Assembly (NCBI GenBank): GCA_946894095.1
Contig: OX335642.1
Span: 24,005,021 to 24,069,020 of the forward strand
DNA length: 64,000 bases
Direction of reading: 5' to 3'
DNA from: Incurvaria masculella
Lineage: Eukaryota > Arthropoda > Insecta > Lepidoptera > Incurvariidae
The position numbers and the translations under genes are program-made. The notes under the pieces were generated by a model. The model did not search any database. It was given only the letters and a program-made list of their open reading frames with translations, and had not been told where the DNA came from. Position 1 is the first letter of the stretch; the number at the start of each line of letters is the position of its first letter. Positions 42,691 to 53,324 of the stretch are shown here, in pieces.

Positions 42691-43653
42691 TCTCTGGTGA
42701 TTTGTGTTCTCAAATTAGGCAAATACTCATAAAGATATTTACCGTTATAGGTTTCCAATATAGGAATGCCATTAATTATTTTTTTTATTTCAAAAGAAAT
42801 AGTAGTTATTTATAAAAATATTAAAATGCGGTGTTACTTCCGCCCTTATGGAACAGAAAGTAATCGGAAGTTATCACGCCCTTAAGTAATTAAAACATTT
42901 AGGAGACTGAGGGCCTGGAAGACGATTTAATACCCTATTAATGAATTGTTTACGTAAAAATATTTATAATCATAATTTAATATATTTTTATTATTTATTT
43001 TCTCTTTCTTACTCTATGTATTCCTTAACGATTTTTTACGTTTTGTTTCATTTGAATACTGAAATGCTTACATTGGAAAACCTTATGGAAATTAACATAA
43101 TAATCTTGAGGTGAAAACTTTTTTTCCTAAACATGCAAGCAGTAAACTTGATTTTACATAAAATAAAAAGTAAATTACGTTTTGTGTTTTACCATTTTAA
43201 AAATATTCATGTTAAAAATTAAATACGTTAATAGAAGAATGATGATATTATCCAATTATAAGTGAGTACTTTAGCCGCGAAACATAAGGAGATCTTGGGT
43301 TGTACACGGGATTAAAACCAATCAAAATATTTCCAAGCTAAAGATTTCGCCGGTAAACTACATTTCATTAACCATCAAATGAAATCGGATAATCTTATCC
43401 GATTTCTGATATTGCTGATAAATATCCCCACAAATTTTAACATGTTTCAGAAATAACCTTAATCAAATATGCATTTTCTACTGCCCACAAATGATTTTTA
43501 AATTAGTAGTTCTCTCATCTACACCCATGGTATTATTCTAATAACAAAATGATATCAAAATAACTATATCATGATTCTGTAACAAAATTATATTTAATGG
43601 AACAAAATTAAACAGTCGTTTCTGATGGCACATAGGGGATTGTCACTTCCAAC
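42691..43653. other. Upstream region of the DUF1091 gene, nothing recognised
   Basis: AT-rich. It probably includes the promoter of the gene starting at 43654, but no core element could be assigned with confidence. Confidence 0.3.
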
Positions 43654-43698
43654 ATGATTTCATGTTTACTAATACTTCTCATCGTAGCAACAATACAC
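43654..43698 (+). other. Exon 1 of the DUF1091 gene (signal peptide)
   Basis: ATG in context CCAACATGA, 15 codons of hydrophobic residues, then the donor GTAAGT at 43699. Phase 0. Confidence 0.65.
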
Positions 43699-46600
43699 GT
43701 AAGTAAATTAACTAAATCTGTAGACCAAAACTTAAAAAATACTACCAATTATTTTCTGAGGATTGCATTATTTTAATTGCATTGTAAAAATTATATTAAA
43801 AATGAAATCATCTTTTAACGGTTCTAAGATTAGGTCTGTAATTTAAATTTCTTGCAAATGTATTCTATAGAAATGAATATTGTTTAGATCAGGGCCTAGA
43901 AGTTATCCCAGAGCGGCCTCAAGTCCTTTACATGAATGCAAAGTATGTGGAAAACTATAATGTGACCACACAACGCTACAGTCGCGGAGGAAAGTACCAC
44001 ATCAGTATCTGGGGGACCCTGAAACTCGGCTGGGGTAACAACGTCACCGTAAGTCATAGTTATTTCAGGTTCAATTTATTCTGTAAAATCCACTGAAGAG
44101 AAAAGAAGCAGAAGTGGCATGCAGTCGATATCGCGTCTCCGCCGTATGGTGAAAGTGACCATATAATTGTATGGAAATTCGGCGGCCGAGGGGTCAATCA
44201 CTCGAGCAAAAAGTTTACACCAAGATTACCAGTAGTCAAAATACCAGGATCACCTTGTGATTTCAAGATTCCTACACATACCCAAGGACTAACAAAGATT
44301 TTCAATGATTTCTAAAGATTCCGAGAGATTTCCATGATTCGTAAAGGATTATCAAAGATTCCCGAGGGATTCCTGAAGATTCCTAGGGATTCTGGATTTT
44401 TTTAAGAAGACTAAGGACTCCAAAATTTCTAGAGCTTTGTTTGAGCAGGCATTTCGAATGATCAAAAAAATCGGTCGGCGGTCTCCCAAAACACACAGTT
44501 TCTCTTCCAATTCGACTTTGTTACTTGAAAAAAAATTAGCATGAGTAAAATAAGGATTGTGCGGCCGATGATCTTCCAAACACAAAGTTTCTCTTCCAAT
44601 TTCACTGGAATACAAAAATTATTCCCAGATACCCTAAAATGACTACAGATTTCCAGAGATTCCCCGGACTCCTCGTATACCACACAGTCGAAACATCGCC
44701 ACCGAGCGCGAATGTGCTCTAAAAATACGTTTGTCAAGTCAGTTCACACCCACACAAACCCTCCAATAGGTCTGCAACTATGTTGACATGTGGCATGCAC
44801 GCTTAAGTTGGCTTCGTAAATTCGAATTCTACTCATTAGTTCAGGCTATTTAGCATCACGCTTAGTTACCAGAGGGGTGAACAGTGCAAGTTAAATGTTT
44901 ATAACTTGCGAACCACTCTCTGTGTGTGCACTTTGCTCTCGCTTTCAGATCGACGTCGTGTTCTATGAGTACCTCAGCAACGAGTACCGGCGAAGTTTTG
45001 TGCAGTTTAGCTACCGCTTCTGCGAGCTTCTGCAGAAGGAGATGTGGTTCGGCAGGGTTATCTACGAGGCCGCCTTCAAGAACCTCACCTGTCCGTACCC
45101 CAGTGTGAGTCTCTTGTCCGCGAATGTTTGCAGAGTGATTGGAAAATGGTTGGGCAAACTGAATGATTTCGTAACGTGAATATAAAATGGGTTGGGTGCG
45201 AGGAAGTGGTTTGACATGTCAGAGAGTTAATTTGGGCATGTAAAAATATTTTACAAAAAAAAATTACAGCAATATTTAAAGAGCAGAAGTTTAAAAGTCA
45301 GGTTATAATCCTTCAAGGGTTACAATCGTAATCAAAGATCACCTAGAATTGCTAAGAGTATTAAATATTTTCGTTCGTTATAAAAATGTTGCAGCACGGC
45401 AGAAGAACGAACTGGAGAATCTTTGGGTCCTCAACATATTAGGTTGGGGAAAAAGTTTCTTCGCATTTTTTAAGAAAATTCAAAACATTTTTTAATATGG
45501 TTTATTTACATTTAACTAAAGTATGTAGGTACCATTTTGTTCGATAACTTTTTGCCATCTTGTAGGTAGGGACATGATCCCATTGCTATAGAAATATTGG
45601 GACTTCTGATCAATATACCGCGACAAGTGGTTTTGGCAGTCCTCTCGTGATGTTAACCTGACACTGCCTAAAGAATTCTGAAGAGACCTAAACAGGTGGA
45701 AATCTGAAGGTCAGGACTATACGGCGGATGCATTAACACCTCCCAGCCAAACTCTCTTAGTTTTTGCTGAGTGGCTAAAGATGTGTGAGGTCTAGCGTTA
45801 TCATGATGAAAAACCACACCCCTTCTGTTGATTAATTCCGGCCGCTTTCTCTCAACTTCTTGCTTTAATCTCATCAGTTGTTCGCAGTAGAGTTCAGAAT
45901 CGATGGTCCTGCCTGGTGGTAACAGCTCATAATGAATAATGCCCTTCCAATCCCACCACACACACAGCATCACCTTGTTGCGAGTGTACCCGGGTTTCGC
46001 CACAGTCTGTGAAGCTTGACCGGCCTTTGACCACGACCTTTTTCGCACGTTCTTGTCGTACGTGATCCACTTTTCATCACCAGTTATCAGCTTCTTCAAA
46101 AATGGTTCGGTTTCATTACGTCGTAATAAAGAATCACAAATGAGTACACGGTTCATTAGGTTTCTTTCAGTGAGCTCGTGAGGTACCCAAATATCGAGCT
46201 TTTTTGTGTACCCAGTTTTTTTCAAATGCGCCAAAACTGTTTTGTGGTAAATTCCTAGTTCTTCAGCTACGTCGTAACTACTGATATGCCGATCTTGCTC
46301 CACTTTTTCAAAAATGGCATCCATTTTATCCGTAATAGGGCGACCAGAGCGACGTGCATCTTTGACATCAAAATTTCCGGATTGAAAACGCTTAAACCAA
46401 ATTTGTGTTACTCTCACAGACACTGCACTAGGTCCATAAACATCGCAAATTTTTTTCGCGGCTTGCGTTGCATTTTTACCTTTTTTGTAGTAAAATTTTA
46501 AAATGTATCGAATTTCTTCATTAGATTCACTCATTTTGACAGTACGAAAAACAAATGAGAATCACACATTTTCCTAATTTGAATTTGGAACTATGTTCTT

Positions 46601-47583
46601 TAAAATTTAAACTTTCAATGATACCAAAACCAGCCAGATACAAATAGTATAGCCAAAGAGATTTTATTACAAGTTCATACATACTATGATGCGAAAAGAC
46701 TTTTTCCCCGACCTATATTTCTGTCGATTTCTGCTATGAGTGGCGGGGTGTGGGTACCAAGGTGGACCTGTAAAATAAGCGTAGAGAGCGTATATTACGT
46801 GCACGTCCTCACGTCACAGCGTGCCATATCTTGCACGGTTACTACGCCATGATGAACGATACCTTCGGCGAGCGTCCCGGGCAGCTTCCCGTTCCGCGTT
46901 AGGCGCATCAACAGCATGCGGCGGCGACGTCATCGGCATCGGGCTCATGCATCTGACGTACGTGCAAGCGTTAGCCGCGCAGAAACTGAAGACCAAGACG
47001 TAGAACACTTAGTGTCGCTAGTCTAGGGCCCCGCTGCAACAATTATTACCTCCAAATAAACACGTGCAGACATATAAGCATTCGTCACGTTCACGTGCAC
47101 CCGTCACAGCGTGCCAGACGTTCCATGGTTACTACACCATGATGAACATGACGATACGTTCGCCGACCGTCCCGGACAGCTACCCGTTGTGCGCGGGGCG
47201 CGTCAACATCACGGCGCAGCTGACGGACGGCGGCGACGTCATGCATCTGACGTACGTGCGAGCGTTCGCCACGCGGAAGCTCAAGAACAAGACGTTGAAC
47301 GCTACGTGATACTTCTTATACATGTAATGTACATGTGCAGACACATTATCACATGTTCTGTTCAAGTCCAGCCGTCACAGCGTGCCACACGTTGCAGGGT
47401 TACTACGCCATGATGAACATGACGATACCGTCGGCGAGCGTCCCGGACAGTTTCCCGTTCCGCGTGGGGCGCGTCAACATCACGGCGCGGCTGACGGACG
47501 GCGGCGACGTCATCGGCATCGGGCTCATGCATCTGACGTACGTGCGAGCGTTCGCCACGCGGAAGCAGCGGAACAAGACGTAG
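43654..47583 (+). CDS. Secreted DUF1091 (MD-2/ML-like) family protein, multi-exon
   Basis: Model: exon 1 43654-43698, exon 2 43893-44048, exon 3 44949-45102, last exon 47381-47583 (TAG); 185 residues. The junctions have GTAAGT, GTAAGT and GTGTGAGT donors, with CAG acceptors, and keep one frame. Exon 1 is a signal peptide (MISCLLILLIVATIH). Exon 2 has MNAKYVENYNVTTQRYSRGG and WGTLKLGWGN. Exon 3 has VFYEYLSNEYRRSF, FCELLQKE and AAFKNLTCPYP. The last exon has CHTLQGYYAMMN, VPDSFPFRVGRVNIT and a basic end. Size, spaced cysteines, the CP..G.Y block and late LP/VPDSFP..RVNIT match insect DUF1091 proteins, predicted beta-sandwich lipid-binding secreted proteins of mostly unknown role. N-glycosylation sites NVT, NVT and NLT are present. 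Two further copies of the last exon lie before it (see below). A mariner fills part of intron 3. The donor choice at exon 3 (45103 or 45105) follows from the frame. Confidence 0.72.
43893..44048 (+). other. Exon 2 of the DUF1091 gene
   Basis: Acceptor TTTAGATCAG ends at 43892, giving 52 codons in phase 0 and the donor GTAAGT at 44049. An alternative acceptor at 43887 would break the frame. Confidence 0.7.
44195..44735. repeat. Second copy of the AAAGATTCC minisatellite repeat, in intron 2
   Basis: The leader AGCAAAAAGTTTACACC and units such as AAAGATTCCGAGAGATT match 15855-16215. The copy is interrupted at 44400-44620 by sequence with a short internal duplication: ACACACAGTTTCTCTTCC at 44491 and AAACACAAAGTTTCTCTTCC at 44578. 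It ends near 44690-44730 in a piece shared, inverted, with the insertion at 10272-10563. Confidence 0.65.
44949..45102 (+). other. Exon 3 of the DUF1091 gene
   Basis: Acceptor TCGCTTTCAG ends at 44948. GC-rich coding sequence contrasts with AT-rich flanks. The donor GTGTGAGT at 45103 leaves one base, which joins CG of the last exon to make a Thr codon before Cys. The alternative donor at 45105 would put the last exon out of frame. Confidence 0.7.
45439..46716 (-). mobile_element. mariner-family DNA transposon, 1.28 kb
   Basis: Terminal inverted repeats of about 28 bp are seen: TTAGGTTGGGGAAAAAGTTT at the left, and AGGTCGGGGAAAAAGTCTTT read inward from the right. TA dinucleotides stand near both ends. 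The single gene inside is on the minus strand. The element lies in intron 3 of the DUF1091 gene, in the opposite orientation to it. Confidence 0.9.
45516..46534 (-). pseudogene. mariner transposase, frameshifted near the third catalytic residue
   Basis: ATG at 46534. The frame stays open for 288 codons to 45668, but normal reading ends at D275-L276 (about 45707). Up to there it is intact: N-terminal helix-turn-helix, WVPHEL at 116-121, the first catalytic Asp in TGDEKW (D153), the second in HHDNARPH (D245), and YSPDL (271-276). In mariner D,D34D enzymes the third Asp follows in APSD-HLF. Here about 7 bases are missing between SPDL and SD-HLF, and the rest (SDFHLFRSLQNSLGSV to TYIL, TAG at 45516-45518) lies in another frame. 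The product as written would lack the third Asp. No other defect was seen, so inactivation looks recent. Confidence 0.9.
46820..47003 (+). pseudogene. Terminal exon copy 1 of the DUF1091 gene, broken
   Basis: It starts with the same acceptor context as the other two (CGTCACAG|CGTGCCA) and reads CHILHGYYAMMN. It then loses 5 bases (ATGAC is absent compared with copy 3), runs into TAG, and has a further deletion near 46917-46925. After the deletions it realigns with copy 3 up to KTKT and TAG. AATAAA at 47055-47060 follows. Confidence 0.75.
47110..47309 (+). other. Terminal exon copy 2 of the DUF1091 gene, intact alternative
   Basis: Open frame after the shared acceptor: CQTFHGYYTMMN, VPDSYPLCAGRVNIT, ending KTLNAT and TGA 47307-47309. 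Compared with copy 3 it lacks five residues (IGIGL) by an in-frame 15-base deletion and has an extra Cys and a different end. It is compatible with exons 1-3, so it could be a mutually exclusive last exon. No polyadenylation signal was seen between it and copy 3. Confidence 0.7.
47381..47583 (+). other. Terminal exon copy 3 of the DUF1091 gene
   Basis: Open frame CHTLQGYYAMMN to KQRNKT, TAG 47581-47583. AATAAA follows at 47712-47717. It is the copy most likely used by default. Confidence 0.75.
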
Positions 47584-47711
47584 AACTTTTAGTTTCCGTT
47601 CCCGGTCCCAGACTTCTTACCTCATAAGATATATGAACGGAACGATTCCAGGATTTCGCTGAATTCGCTAGATTTTAAGTTTATATAAGAACTTAGCTGT
47701 GGAAGGACCAA

Positions 47712-47717
47712 AATAAA
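47712..47717 (+). promoter_or_regulatory. Polyadenylation signal AATAAA
   Basis: It lies 129 bases after the stop codon of terminal exon copy 3, followed by T-rich sequence. Confidence 0.55.
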
Positions 47718-47854
47718 GTGTCATGAAAATATATTCATGTTCGGGTGAGTTGTTTCTACGTCTCTTCCTGCAATCGGGCCTTAGAGATCAGTTAGGTTTT
47801 AAACATTTAAAAAGTGAGTTGACGCGAAAATGGCACAGTTATCTTATGAGGTAA

Positions 47855-48045
47855 AAAGTCATGCAGGACGGCTACATTAAACTGTATAGAAAACACGGAT
47901 GATTTTTCATTGCTGCTTTGATCATATTTTGATCCAATGCGATGGTACCAACCAGGGCAAGCTTAACCCTACCACCTAGTAGGGAAAGGGTACCTGCAGT
48001 TGCACATGGATTCCGAAACATGGAACATAAGCTACGAGACACTTG
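47855..48045 (-). mobile_element. tRNA-derived SINE, middle part
   Basis: ACGGCTACATTAAACTG, GATGGTACCAACCAGGGC, TACCACCTAGTAGGG and ACATGGATTCCGAAACATGG are present. Most of the tRNA-like head is deleted (AAGCTACGAGACACTTG remains). Confidence 0.7.
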
Positions 48046-49015
48046 TTGCTAACTGGTGTAAAAACCTCCCCAGCTATTTTTCGAAGGCGCGGCTGCGACC
48101 TCCAGTGCACTTTCCGAATGCATTGAGGCTGCGATGTAAAAACAACCGGTAGAGACGAACTAGAGAAAATGTACGTTTCCGGCAAATTACTGAATTGCGT
48201 GTCAGATTAATTGTTTTCTGCAAGAATGACTCGAGCGGCAATTCGAATAAACTAGTAAGGTATATACGAATAGACTTAGATGATTGAGACCACCCCCGCT
48301 TTAAATACGGTCGAAAAATAGCCGCCCAATCTTACTTACAGACTTTGTATCTATTTAAGCTTGGATTATTAGTCTCAACCTCGTGTATGGAAGTTATTAG
48401 AGACCAGTTTTTTGTACAAGTAATAAGTACGATTTTATGGACCTGGCGTTACTTGTCAGGCGACATACACAACTTTTAGCTAAAAAAAAAGATAGAATTT
48501 CATTCGAGAAGGACGGGTACAAAAATATATTTTGGCTCTAACGAAAAGATAGCTTGCTATGCATGAAATGGTATGTGAATTATTCTCTTGTTTTAAACCC
48601 ATGGCCATTATTTTATCATGTATATTCTTTGCCCATGGTACTACAGTGAGTTCGACGCCCAATGTAAGGTCACTCGAAATGAACTTTTCAAGTACATAAA
48701 CAGCGTAACCTGTTCCAATAATACCAAATAATGCCTGAGAGTTCAGAATATAAAATAATTTCTTCTGCCAATATCATCCGTATGTCAGTGCCAGTGAGCA
48801 TGGAAGGACGGTAGCAACCGAAATGGGGTCGGCGCGTGGCATCGCCGGCGAGTCAGTCCGAATTAGTTTACTACTGATTTTCCAGAGTGCCCACGACACA
48901 AAACACACGAAAGAATTTCACAGGGCGCTATTTCCCTCATTCCTCCCCATCCTACCTACATCCGGAGCACCCCCCGCAGAGCTTTAGAGCACCCCCTTGT
49001 GGTTGACATTAGGCT
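48046..49015. other. Stretch with no recognised gene; MITE family 3 scrap at 48791-48885
   Basis: TGAGCATGGAAGGACGG and GCAACCGAAATGGGGTC at 48795-48830 are an end of MITE family 3. Otherwise nothing was recognised. Confidence 0.35.
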
Positions 49016-49019
49016 TTTG

Positions 49020-49145
49020 AGAACGAACCGTTTCTCAAACTCATTTCTCTGCCGCACCGCCAAGATATGGAACTGTCTACCGGCGGATGCCTTTCCTCAT
49101 ACCTATAACCTGGGTGTCTTCAGGCGTAATTTAAACAAACAATAG
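49020..49145 (+). pseudogene. LINE C-terminal scrap
   Basis: The plus frame reads RTNRFSNSFLCRTAKIWNCL, PADAFPHTYNLGVFRRNLNK, Q and stop. It is the final segment of a CR1/Jockey-like LINE protein (SF..RTAKIWNSLP..VFP..YNLQ.FK.). It is 5'-truncated and the frame is intact to the stop. A SINE-3'-end scrap (ATTCCTTCGGGAATGCGG) follows at 49170-49200. Confidence 0.7.
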
Positions 49146-49589
49146 TGGTTCGGGAAGATCATGGATGGTAACTCATTCCTTCGGGAATGCGGTAGGTGTG
49201 ATATTTAAGATAAGTGAACCGTTCCATAGAAACAAATACATTTAACCTAACGCACGACTAGGTCCTGCGGGTGGTAATTAGACTAGGGAAGGGAAATACG
49301 TTTTACTATAATTCCGAGACTACTTAATGAATTTACTCTGACCTGATACTAACAATATTATATTTCTATCAAGTAAGTGTATGTAGCTAATAAATAAATG
49401 GCCTTTAAGTAGCAGGTGTAAAACATTAACGCTTGACTATAATTGGAAGATAAGGCATGTGATAACATACTCCAAGCGCAGTACCGACAGCAAATTAGCG
49501 AATCTACAAAATATTTTTAAGTATGTAAAACAAATGTTATCGTAACGAAAACGTTTTAACCATGTCATATTTTTAAGGTCTGAGATTGA

Positions 49590-49855
49590 TTTTTTATGTA
49601 ACTGTACATGTTACTGTACGTACACCCACCGTCATGATGTAAGCCCAACGTACCGTATTCTTGAAGGTATTCGTTGCCAAGCCAGGACCTTCCCTTTATG
49701 GGCACGGTTACATTGAACTGGATAGAAAACAGGGCCAATATTTTTTCGAGTATATGTTTATGAAATGAAATGGTACCAACCCGAGCGGGCTTCATACTAC
49801 CGCCTAGTAGGGGAAGGGAATCAAATACTGGGAAATTCTGAAACCAGGCTCGGCT
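49590..49855 (-). mobile_element. tRNA-derived SINE, 3' two thirds
   Basis: TTTTTTATGTAACTGTACATG, CACCCACCGTCATGATG, GCCAGGACCTTCCCTTTATG, GGTTACATTGAACTGGATAG, CCAACCCGAGCGGGCTTC and ACCGCCTAGTAGGGG run in minus-strand SINE order. The head is replaced after 49855. Confidence 0.75.
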
Positions 49856-51170
49856 TAAAATTATATATTAATACACATCTGCTCACAAAATTTCACGAGA
49901 ATCGGTTGAGAAATGCGATAAGCGGAGAACAGCCGGACATGCGAAAGCATTTTTTCCCGATCTGAAACGGAGACGCTGCGATCGAGCTCGCAAAAAAGCA
50001 AAAGAGCTTGCTCGGCCAAAAAAGATAAAATAAAGTGATTGGAAACGTGGTTTTTAAAATGATTTGAAAACTCCCGGCCCAGGAAACCCCAAGCATTAAA
50101 TTAATATTTAAGGGGAATAAATGCCTAAAAATAAACGTTTTTCTGAAGTCGATTACAGTGAAGCCTTTGGTTGTTGAACATTGAAAAAATACTGAGCTTA
50201 TAGAATGTACGTTTGCGAAGGTAAACGTCCCCATTTTGTCCAAAATACTTGTATAATCGTCGAAATAAAAAATGTTTCTAAAAGGACCATTTTTACCTTT
50301 CAAAGCCATTTTTCTGTTATCTTTCTATTTAGAAGAACGAAATAAAGAAACTCTTATACCTTTCAGCCATAACGAGGTATACATCCCCCTTGCTGTTAAA
50401 AAATATACGTTTTTATTTTTTTGAAAAAATCAGACTAGTCGTGTCGTACCTTGCCGAGCGGGGACGGAGCGCGCGAAACGTGCGTTGACATGATGTCAAC
50501 GTCCGCTGACATGATGTCACTAGCTAGATTCCGCCGCGCGTATTTTTGACTTTACGCGATGGTATATAGGCGCCTTAAGGATATTAAAATAATATATAAT
50601 AATAATGTAATAACAAATAATAATATTAAAGTTAACATTAATTAATGGTTTTCTAATAAAATACATATAAACTTGCAAAGGCCCTTTGCCTTTTTCACCT
50701 ACTCCTGATTAGCCACCACATTTTCTTTCTTATCAGCTTGCAATCAATACCAGTACAAGATAATCAGCACTTTAGTAATAAAGGTACTTTAAGTGTCGAT
50801 TTTAATAAATCAGCACTTGGTGAAAATCAGGCAAAATTCATATTTATTTACTATAGAAAATAATGAGCAATAATTAACTCTGATTTTTGCATAGATCCTT
50901 CCCACATCTTTTGCCGATCGTACCTCTGACACTGTACGATAGGCCTGACCTTATGGTATATTGGAATTTGTGCAGGGTTCACGTGACTGGTATATTGACT
51001 GAAAAAGCAGCCATGTTTGATTTATTAATAGTTTCAAATAAACTAGCAAACAAACATCAGCATTAACCCACTTATCGCGAATTGGATTTCTGCATCATGA
51101 AAACTCTTGCATTACGATTGATTTGTCAAATGTTCAAATGTCAAGATATAATTTTCTAAATTAAAGAATT
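49856..51170. other. Stretch with no recognised gene
   Basis: A 138-codon minus frame (49893-50309) is the longest, but shows no family motif and AT-rich codon use. A GC-rich patch at 50440-50580 has two copies of GACATGATGTCA. Debris of LINE/Helitron type (AATCGGTTGAGAAATGCG) is visible near 49890-49915. Confidence 0.35.
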
Positions 51171-51175
51171 GATTT

Positions 51176-51485
51176 TTAGGGTTCCGTACCCAAAGGGTGA
51201 AAACGGAACCCTATTACTAAGCCTCCGCTGTCCGTCCGTCCGTCCGTCCGTCCGTCTGTCACAGGGCTGTATCTCATGAACCGTAATAGGTAGGCAGCTG
51301 AATTTTTCACAGATTATGTATTTATTTTGCCGCTGTAACAACAAATAGGTAAGATTAAAAAATAATAAAAATTAAAGGGGCCCCCCCTTACATACAAAAA
51401 TGTGTTTTTTTTTTGTTAATCTTGTTCTATGTACTATTGTACGGAACCCTTCGTGTGCGAGTCCGACTCGCATTTGGCCGGTTTT
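51176..51485 (+). mobile_element. GGGTTCCGT element (family F), full copy
   Basis: AGGGTTCCGTACCCAAAGGG, CGGAACCCTATTACTAAG, five CCGT units, CACAGGGCTGTATCTCATG, TTGCCGCTGTAACAACAAAT, ACGGAACCCTTCGTGTGCG and AGTCCGACTCGCATTTGG follow in order. TIR-like ends (GGGTTCCGTAC and GTACGGAACCC) sit at the start and about 50 bp from the end. There is no gene inside. Confidence 0.8.
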
Positions 51486-51630
51486 CTGGAATTGACCGAG
51501 CGAAGAGCGTGGCGGTTCCTTTTTAGATTGGGCAAACATGCTTTCGCATGTCCTTTGTCCGCATGTCATTTTCACTTTCTCAACCGCTTCTCGTGAAACT
51601 TGTGAGCAGGTTCGATAAATATAAACAGGA

Positions 51631-51745
51631 GTCGCGTATTCAGAGTGGGCGGACTAACTTTAATCCCACGGACTAAACCGTTTTTGTATGGTTAGTCCGG
51701 TGCTTATCTCGCACTAAGTTTTGACAGGTGCTCTCTGAATACGAC
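51631..51745 (-). mobile_element. Hairpin MITE, family 6, inverted copy
   Basis: GTCGCGTATTCAGAGTGGGC at the left and GTGCTCTCTGAATACGAC at the right are inverted ends. The interior GACTAAACCGTTTTTGTATG and GTTAGTCCGGTGC match 24911-25033 in the opposite orientation. Confidence 0.7.
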
Positions 51746-51953
51746 TGATAGAGTTTTTTAGTCGAGCCAGTTTTTGAAAAATGTCAAATCTTCAACAAGA
51801 CAGACTTGCGAGGTCTACAGCTCAGAAAGCCACAAGTTTTAATACTCAACTTCCTTTCCGATGGTTTGGAATTGGTTAAAATCTATGGTTAAAATATTGT
51901 TTTTTTTTATTTGATTTGAGTTACATTTACATAAATAAATGAAATTGGTTCCA

Positions 51954-51997
51954 AATTATTCATAGCACTATGATCCTTCATAGTGCTATGAATAATT
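51954..51997. repeat. Perfect 20-bp-stem hairpin
   Basis: AATTATTCATAGCACTATGA (51954-51973) and its exact complement (51978-51997) flank a TCCT loop. The role is unknown. It is too short to be an element with a separate interior. Confidence 0.85.
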
Positions 51998-52254
51998 AGG
52001 AACGCAGTTGTTTTCGCTTCACAAATTGAAAAAAAAATTATTTTGCGATTTTTCTGGTCATGTTGGATGGTTATCATTGTGATTGGTACTGCCTTATTTT
52101 TTGCATTTAATTTAAATAGTTTTGTAATACGTCGGCTTATTTCGGATGTTGTTTCGGTTTTGAAATATTAAAAGTTATCTGAACATGTTAGTTTTCACAA
52201 AATGAAAATTATTGCATTGTTTGGTCTGTTGATTTTCATTATTGCTGAAGGTTT

Positions 52255-52640
52255 TTGACACAAATGACATGTGACAAGTCCTACTGGATCTCCGGCCGTA
52301 AAACCTCACTACTACTGCGCCACCCGCTACCTTGGCTCCCTGAAAACGGGACCAGTTGATGACTCCGCTACCATCTGATGCGGGGCCCACCACTTCTCCG
52401 GCGTGCTTGAGGTCGGCGGGCTACATGATCTCCGCCGCCGGAGGAGCGAGGCGCTAATCGGGCGACGTGCGTTGGGTGTGCTCAGTCCGGCGGATGCGGG
52501 GCTCTCCGAGATGGGGGTGGTGGTGGCCCACGTGTCTATACCATCTATACCACCACCCATCGTTCGAAGCCTGCCTGTTCCACCACGGCCAGCTCCCACC
52601 AGCGAGCGTGCTTGGAGGAGGCCTCTCGCCGCCCGGTGGC
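52255..52640. repeat. GC-rich interspersed repeat, family G, longest copy
   Basis: CTACCATCTGATGCGGGGCC, ACCACTTCTCCGGCGTGC, GAGGTCGGCGGGCTAC and a GC-rich remainder to GGTGGCGAAGACACCGCC (a 6-bp hairpin, about 52634-52651). Matching pieces are at 12285-12350 (plus) and 61350-61440 (minus). Several overlapping frames of 60-90 codons on both strands come from high GC and are not supported. Confidence 0.55.
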
Positions 52641-52654
52641 GAAGACACCGCCTT

Positions 52655-53324
52655 TTTTTATTAATTATTGAGATATGTAGTTAAATGTTGTGTGAAAATT
52701 AATGCATACATAATACAGATGAGTGAGATAAAACGGAAAGATAAGACAGTACCAATACCAATGTGTAAAAGTAATAAAAAACTTGGATTTGTCACCCTAC
52801 GAGGTACGCAATGCATTACAATATATAAAACATGATCAATAAAGATATGGTTGGTAAATACGACTTCCACATTTCCTTATACTGAAAACTGCTGCATCTA
52901 TGATCTTGCGCAAGCGCACAATGTCTTCTGCACATTTACACTTCCTGAAAAAGGTATTCTTAGCCCGAAGGCCTCGTGTTGCTTTTAACGTGTTTGCAGT
53001 GCACTGTGCAAACGCGTTTTATACTTCTGCATTGTTTGTTTCTGGTGCATCAGAAACTCGACACAGATGGTGTCGAGTTATAATTAAGCATATGGGTACT
53101 TAGGGACGCTTGGTCTGGCTCTGGTGTCTGTCGGTCGGTCACACTTTTGTCTCTAAAAAAATCCACATAACTGTAACTGTGTAGTTGTGCAACAATTAGT
53201 TAATTACTTTCGCTCAAAACAGGCGATTTCCCCCCATTTTCAACAGTGACGGGACTCTCGGCACGTTCATGCTGGGCCGGTTATTTAATTACCTCGCTAT
53301 TTAGTGCAACGAAGTTTCGATTTT
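52655..53324. other. Stretch with no recognised gene
   Basis: No repeat or gene was recognised. An internal near-palindrome (TGGTGCATCAGAAACTCGACACAGATGGTGTCGAGTT) lies at 53044-53079. Confidence 0.35.

Noticed and set aside
43888..43892. Alternative acceptor at 43887 for exon 2 of the DUF1091 gene
   Set aside because: It would shift the frame relative to exon 1. The acceptor ending at 43892 keeps phase 0 on both sides.
49893..50309. 138-codon minus frame as a gene
   Set aside because: It is Phe/Ser-rich with no motif, in AT-rich sequence that looks like transposon debris. Frames of this length are expected at this base composition.
52327..52684. Overlapping 60-90-codon frames on both strands
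   Set aside because: They lie in a GC-rich repeat (family G) that recurs at 12.3 and 61.3 kb. No domain was recognised.
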